From Rhodanobacter sp. C01 (lineage in GTDB: Bacteria > Pseudomonadota > Gammaproteobacteria > Xanthomonadales > Rhodanobacteraceae), in contig NZ_MUNR01000009.1 in the NCBI RefSeq assembly GCF_002001045.1, forward strand, positions 62,001 to 126,000: a DNA stretch of 64,000 nucleotides, read 5' to 3'. A program made the translations under genes and the position numbers. Below the pieces are notes generated by a model. The model had not been told where the DNA came from and made no database searches. It saw nothing but the letters and a program-made list of their open reading frames with translations. Below, one piece after another: positions 59,938 through 64,000 of this stretch. Position 1 is the stretch's first letter. Every line of letters begins with the position of its first letter.

Positions 59938-62700
59938 ATGCGCACATCCATCCGGCTCTACCTTGCGATGGCCCTTGCCTTTGGCGCTCTGCACGTGTTC
60001 GCCGAGGCAGCGCCCGGGGAAATGGCGGCATCCGGCTACGCCCGCGATCCGAACCAGCCGATCGATCAGGGCTATACCGACCAGATCCTGAAGTTCACCA
60101 CCGATCCCTCGTTCAACTCGCCACTGACCGACTACCTGCCCGCCTCGGCCAGCGTGCCGACGCCGGAGAAGGTGCTCGGCCATATTTCCGGCGCACCGAA
60201 CTACCTGCCCTACTCGGCCGATGTCTACCGCTACTTCCGTGTGCTGGCCGCTGCCAGTCCGCGGGTGAAGGTATTCACCATCGGCAAGACCGAGGAAGGC
60301 CGCGAGATGATTGCGGTGGCGATTGCAGACGAAAGCCTGCTGACCGATCTGGATGCGAACAAGGCGCGACTGGCCAAGCTCGGCGACCCGCGCAGCATCA
60401 ACATGGACGATGCCACTGCCGACCAGCTGATCGCGCAATCCACGCCGGTCTACTACATCACCGGCACCATCCACTCCACCGAGACTGGTGCACCCACTGC
60501 GCTGATGGAACTGGCCTACCGCCTTGCGGTCGATGATGCGCCGTACGTCAAGCACATCCGCTCGCACGTGATCACGCTGATCACCCCCGTGGTCGAAGTC
60601 GATGGCCGTGATCGCATGGTCGACCTGTACAACTGGCACCTGGCGCACCCGGGCGAGAACTATTCGCCGCTGATGTACTGGGGCCATTACGTCGCGCACG
60701 ACAACAACCGCGATGCGATGGCGATGACGCTCAACCTCACCCGCAACGTCGCCGATACCTATATCGGCTGGCACGCGCAGGTGCTGCATGACCTGCACGA
60801 GTCGGTGCCGTTCCTGTACGACAACACCGTGGGTGACGGCCCGTACAACGCGTGGATCGATCCGATCCTCACCGGCGAGTGGCAGCAGCTAGGTTGGAAC
60901 AACGTGCAGGAGTTGACCAAGTTCGGCATGCCGGGCGTGTTCACGCATGGCGACTTCGATACCTGGAGTCCGGGCTACCTGATGTTCATCGCCGCCATGC
61001 ACAACGGCGTCAGCCGGTTGTATGAAACCTTCGGCAACGATGGCGCCGATACGGTCAAGCGCACGCTCGATCCAGCCGACTACCAGCGCACCTGGTACAA
61101 GCCGAATCCGCCGTGGCCGGTGGTCACCTGGTCGCAGCGCGACAACAACAACTACGAGCAGACCGGCCTGCTCACGGCACTGAATTATTTTTCCGACAAC
61201 AGCCAGCTGTTCCTGAAGAACTTCTACCTGAAGAGCAAGCGCTCGATCGAGAAGCCGCAGGAAGCCGGCCCGGCTGCCTATGTGTTCCCGGCCGACGACA
61301 GGCGCACCGGCTCACAGGCACAGCTACTGCACATCATGCAGCTGCAACATGCCGAGGTCAGCCGCCTCACCGCACCGGTCACGGTGACCCTGCCCGCTCC
61401 GAAGGACGACGACGGCAAGGCCGGCAAGCCGACATCGCGGACCTTCGCCGCCGGCAGCTACGTGGTGCGCATGGACCAGCCGTATTCGCGCATCGCCGAT
61501 ACCCTGCTGGACCGCCAGTACTGGTCGCCGAAGGATCCGCAGCAGCATCCCTACGATGACACTGCCTGGTCGATGGGCGACCTGTTCGACGTGCAGGCGG
61601 TACGCGTCACCGACAATGCCATCCTCAAGGCACCGATGGATCTGGTCAGCCAGCCCATCGATGTGCCACAGGGGCTCGCCGCGATCGACATGTCCGGCGG
61701 CAAGCTGCCGCGCATCGCGCTGATGCACACCTGGCTGGATACCCAGACCGAAGGCTGGTGGCGCATGGCGCTGGACAAGCTGCACGTCCCATACAGCTAC
61801 ATCAGCACCCAGGACGTGGCGAAGACCAGCGACCTGCACGCGAAGTACGACGTGATCCTGTTCGGCCCGATCGGCGGTGTCACGGCGCAGCAGATCGTCG
61901 ACGGCCTGCCGATGTGGGGCAACCCTATGCCATGGAAGACCACCAGGCTCACGCCCAACATCGGCCACATCGACAGCACCGACGACATCCGCCCCGGCCT
62001 GGGTGCCAATGGCCTCGCAAACCTCAAACAGTTCGTGCGTGCCGGCGGCCTGCTGATCACCTCCGAAGACACCGCGAAGTTCGCGATCGACACCGGCATG
62101 GCGCCGGGCGTGTTCGTCACGCCCACGCACAACCTGAAAATCGTCGGCAGCGTGCTGCAGGCCAACTTCGTCGATCGCAAGAACCCGATCGCGGAGGGTT
62201 ACACCAGCGACGATCTCGCGCTATACAGTGCGCAGGGTCAGTCGTTCACGGTGTCCAACCTCGTCATCGGCGACAACGGGATTCCCACTGCGAAGGACTT
62301 CCAGCGCCCCACCGGCCGTGGCGGCCCGCACGACACCGACACGCCCGAGGGTCGCAGCTCAGTCGAGCCGCCTGCGCTGCCCGATGCGAAGCCGTGGCAG
62401 GCACTGCCGCTCAACGCCGAGCAGATGCGCAACAACCCGTGGGTGATTCCGACTGACCAGCGCCCGCAAGTGGTCCTGCGCTACGCCGACGCGGGCCATC
62501 TGCTGATCGCCGGCCTGCTCGACGGCGGCGACGAGATGGCCGAACACGCCGCGGTGGTGAATGCACATTACGGCAAGGGACACGTACTGCTGTTCGCCAG
62601 CAATCCGATCTGGCGCGGTGAGACCATCGGCAGCTACCCGCTGGTTTTCAACGCCATCGTCAACTACGACCGGCTGGACTCGCCCACTGTCAAGCCTTAG
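59938..62700 (+). CDS. Exported M14-family zinc carboxypeptidase, long form
   Basis: This 920-residue protein has a signal peptide of about 25 residues (ending VFAEAA). The M14 domain spans about residues 65-400. Its zinc ligands are H179 and E182 (TGTIHSTETG) with a third histidine at 284 or 287 (VLHDLHES). After residue 560 a region reads like a class I glutamine-amidotransferase-like fold without an evident catalytic Cys (YDVILFGPIGG, FVRAGGLLITSED, LLFASNPIWRG). Such long M14 proteins occur in environmental proteobacteria; the substrate is probably peptides. It follows the S9 peptidase gene on the same strand. Confidence 0.88.
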   Translation: MRTSIRLYLAMALAFGALHVFAEAAPGEMAASGYARDPNQPIDQGYTDQILKFTTDPSFNSPLTDYLPASASVPTPEKVLGHISGAPNYLPYSADVYRYFRVLAAASPRVKVFTIGKTEEGREMIAVAIADESLLTDLDANKARLAKLGDPRSINMDDATADQLIAQSTPVYYITGTIHSTETGAPTALMELAYRLAVDDAPYVKHIRSHVITLITPVVEVDGRDRMVDLYNWHLAHPGENYSPLMYWGHYVAHDNNRDAMAMTLNLTRNVADTYIGWHAQVLHDLHESVPFLYDNTVGDGPYNAWIDPILTGEWQQLGWNNVQELTKFGMPGVFTHGDFDTWSPGYLMFIAAMHNGVSRLYETFGNDGADTVKRTLDPADYQRTWYKPNPPWPVVTWSQRDNNNYEQTGLLTALNYFSDNSQLFLKNFYLKSKRSIEKPQEAGPAAYVFPADDRRTGSQAQLLHIMQLQHAEVSRLTAPVTVTLPAPKDDDGKAGKPTSRTFAAGSYVVRMDQPYSRIADTLLDRQYWSPKDPQQHPYDDTAWSMGDLFDVQAVRVTDNAILKAPMDLVSQPIDVPQGLAAIDMSGGKLPRIALMHTWLDTQTEGWWRMALDKLHVPYSYISTQDVAKTSDLHAKYDVILFGPIGGVTAQQIVDGLPMWGNPMPWKTTRLTPNIGHIDSTDDIRPGLGANGLANLKQFVRAGGLLITSEDTAKFAIDTGMAPGVFVTPTHNLKIVGSVLQANFVDRKNPIAEGYTSDDLALYSAQGQSFTVSNLVIGDNGIPTAKDFQRPTGRGGPHDTDTPEGRSSVEPPALPDAKPWQALPLNAEQMRNNPWVIPTDQRPQVVLRYADAGHLLIAGLLDGGDEMAEHAAVVNAHYGKGHVLLFASNPIWRGETIGSYPLVFNAIVNYDRLDSPTVKP

Positions 62701-62703
62701 AAC

Positions 62704-62739
62704 AGCAGGTCGCCATGAACAGGTTCATGGCGACCTGCT
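62704..62739. terminator. Bidirectional hairpin between M14 and MBL-fold genes
   Basis: Perfect 16-base arms (62704-62719 and 62724-62739) enclose a CAGG loop, three bases after the carboxypeptidase stop. There is no long T-tract, but its position between converging genes suggests termination for both. Confidence 0.75.
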
Positions 62740-62782
62740 CGAGCGTATCAGGCAGGTGTACCGAGCTCCCGGAACCACCCGC

Positions 62783-63925
62783 TCATGCAGGATGCCCCTG
62801 CGTGACATGGGCAGAACGGTGGATGGCAGCATCGGTTTCGAACGCACGCCACCACGGCGCCTGCAAAACGGAATCGGGCCGCACGGTTTCGCCCGGGCGT
62901 GGCTGCACCAGATGCACGCCCTGCTCCGCGGCCAGTGCGCGGGCGCGTTCGGCGGGCTCGTCCCAGCGATGCATGGCGAGATCGAACGTGCCCCAGTGCA
63001 CCGGCATCATCGTGCGACCGCGCACCAGCTGATGTGCGGCGATCGACTGCTCCGGCTGCATGTGCACGTCCGGCCATAGTTCGTTGTACGCACCGCATTC
63101 GATCAGGGTGAGGTCGAACGGCCCGTAGCGCTCGCCGATCTCGGCAAAGCCTGCGTGCATGCCGGTGTCGCCGCTGAAGAACAGCCGCTCGCGCGTGCCC
63201 AGCACAGTCCACGAAGCCCACAGCGTCGAGTTGCCATCGCGCAGGCCACGGCCGGAGAAATGCTGCGCCGGCGTAGCCGCGAAGGTGAGCGGGCCGAACG
63301 TCGCCTCCTGCCACCAGTCCAGCTCCACCACGCGCGCGGCTTCAATACCCCAGGCGATCAGGCGCCGCCCCACGCCGAGCGGCGTGTAGAAACGCCCGAC
63401 CTTGCGGGCCAGCGCGTGGATGGTGTCGCGATCCAGGTGATCGAAATGATCGTGCGACAACAGCACCGCGTCGATCTGCGGCAGCTGCGCCACCGTCAAT
63501 GCCGGCGGCGTGAAACGCTTGGGCCCGGCGAACGGCAGCGGCGAGGCGCGCTCGCTCAGCACCGGGTCGGTGAGCAGGCGCAGCCCATCGATCTCGATCA
63601 AGGTGGTGGAGTGGCCAAGCCACGTTACCTGGAGCGATTGCGATGCCGCGCCGTTCAATACGTCCGCGCGCACCGGCGTCACCGGCAGCAAATGGCGTGG
63701 CTTGCGCCGTATGCCGCGATTCGCCCAGAACTCGCGCATCACCACAGGCAGGCTGCCGGCGCGGGTGTCGGCCACGTTGCGAAAACGGCCGGCGCGCCAG
63801 GCGATGGAGCTGGCGTAGCCGACGTCTGCAGGTGTTCGGCGCGTCATCGTTCGCCACACCGCAAGCACGAGGCCAAGCACGGCAACGACGAGAAGACCGG
63901 CTGTCACAAGACCAGTTGCCATCAT
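62783..63925 (-). CDS. Membrane-anchored metallo-beta-lactamase-fold hydrolase (NAPE-PLD/UlaG-like)
   Basis: This 380-residue protein begins with one membrane helix (about residues 5-24) and then a metallo-beta-lactamase fold. WLGHSTTLIEIDGLRLLTDPVLSERASPLPF, LSHDHFDHLD (the HxHxDH metal motif), FFSGDTGM and MPVHWGTFDLA closely follow the NAPE-PLD/YcbZ-like group, which includes phospholipases and lactonases. It is not expected to act on beta-lactams. The ATG at 63925 has GGAG six bases upstream; a TTG at 63943 is a weaker alternative. It is transcribed from the promoter at the window edge. Confidence 0.9.
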   Translation of the reverse strand: MMATGLVTAGLLVVAVLGLVLAVWRTMTRRTPADVGYASSIAWRAGRFRNVADTRAGSLPVVMREFWANRGIRRKPRHLLPVTPVRADVLNGAASQSLQVTWLGHSTTLIEIDGLRLLTDPVLSERASPLPFAGPKRFTPPALTVAQLPQIDAVLLSHDHFDHLDRDTIHALARKVGRFYTPLGVGRRLIAWGIEAARVVELDWWQEATFGPLTFAATPAQHFSGRGLRDGNSTLWASWTVLGTRERLFFSGDTGMHAGFAEIGERYGPFDLTLIECGAYNELWPDVHMQPEQSIAAHQLVRGRTMMPVHWGTFDLAMHRWDEPAERARALAAEQGVHLVQPRPGETVRPDSVLQAPWWRAFETDAAIHRSAHVTQGHPA

Positions 63926-63942
63926 GGGAAACTCCGTCAGCA

Positions 63943-64000
63943 AGTAAACGACACCGTATACTTTATGCCGCCCCGCAAAGAAAGTAAACTACTCCGTATA
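63943..64000. promoter_or_regulatory. Paired operator-like repeats over the MBL-gene promoter
   Basis: AGTAAACGACACCGTATA (63943-63960) and AGTAAACTACTCCGTATA (63983-64000) are 18-base direct repeats starting 40 bases apart, with two mismatches. Each is also partly palindromic (AAGTAAAC...GTATACTT in the first), as for TetR-type operators. The second repeat covers the -35 box and the first touches the -10 box. Confidence 0.65.
63960..63988 (-). promoter_or_regulatory. Promoter of the MBL-fold hydrolase gene
   Basis: On the minus strand TTTACT (63983-63988) and TAAAGT (63960-63965) are 17 bases apart, about 35 bases before the chosen ATG. Confidence 0.55.

Noticed and set aside
59239..60798. 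A 519-codon open frame on the minus strand
   Set aside because: It lies antisense to two strongly supported genes (the S9 and M14 peptidases), its product is His/Arg-rich without any recognisable domain, and it is a by-product of high GC content.
62783..63925. Metallo-beta-lactamase-fold gene as a second antibiotic-resistance gene
   Set aside because: The sequence follows the NAPE-PLD/UlaG-like branch (WLGHSTTLIEI, LSHDHFDHLD), not the B1-B3 beta-lactamases.
35800..64000. Genomic island or prophage carrying the accessory genes
   Set aside because: No integrase, transposase, attachment repeats or phage genes were seen, and GC content stays mostly like the core.

Overview
The window is GC-rich chromosomal DNA from a gammaproteobacterium, most probably of the Xanthomonadales and nearest to the Rhodanobacteraceae (Rhodanobacter, Dyella, Luteibacter type). 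The evidence is the gene order (hupB-lon-clpX-clpP-tig; ftsH-rlmE with yhbY divergent; ftsB-ispD-ispF-truD and surE-pcm-nlpD), an Xcc1710-like gene beside yhbY, and the sequence character of the proteins. No ribosomal RNA, insertion sequence, prophage or CRISPR array was seen.

Positions 1-35,800 are core genome. A FadL-type porin and a PP2C phosphatase are followed by tRNA-Ser, then dnaQ-rnhA-methyltransferase facing gloB-mltD. A minus-strand protein-quality-control block follows: tig, clpP, clpX, lon, hupB, two tRNAs and ppiD. Behind it are five clustered tRNA genes plus a tRNA-Leu that leads directly into tig. ftsH-rlmE comes next, divergent from yhbY. The final core block runs on the minus strand as pyrG-kdsA-eno-ftsB-ispD-ispF-truD and surE-pcm-yqaA-nlpD, interrupted by a plus-strand smr gene. 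It links CTP, KDO, glycolysis, isoprenoid precursors, cell division, tRNA modification and envelope maintenance. An aminopeptidase P and a GGDEF-EAL membrane protein close the core part.

Positions 35,800-64,000 are accessory, mostly single genes or pairs. They include a probable UndA-type diiron fatty-acid decarboxylase (1-alkene synthase) with a highly structured leader, a secreted berberine-bridge-type flavin oxidase, an eight-rung GSGD beta-solenoid protein, a Tat-exported class A beta-lactamase, a Nu-class glutathione transferase, a penicillin-acylase-family hydrolase and an msrB-msrA operon. Further along are a cyclic-nucleotide-domain/thioredoxin-reductase-like fusion without the redox cysteine pair, a DHA2 drug transporter, an ACT-like/V4R fusion protein, an aminotransferase-sulfotransferase pair, S9 and M14 exported peptidases and a metallo-beta-lactamase-fold hydrolase. 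The last gene sits under a promoter overlapped by duplicated operator-like repeats at the window edge.

The most noteworthy candidate is the UndA-like gene at 35,881-36,657, which predicts medium-chain 1-alkene production from fatty acids. All functions are inferred from reading the sequence; no database search or alignment was run. Start codons were moved to internal ATGs where a signal peptide, ribosome binding site, overlap or family length supported it.
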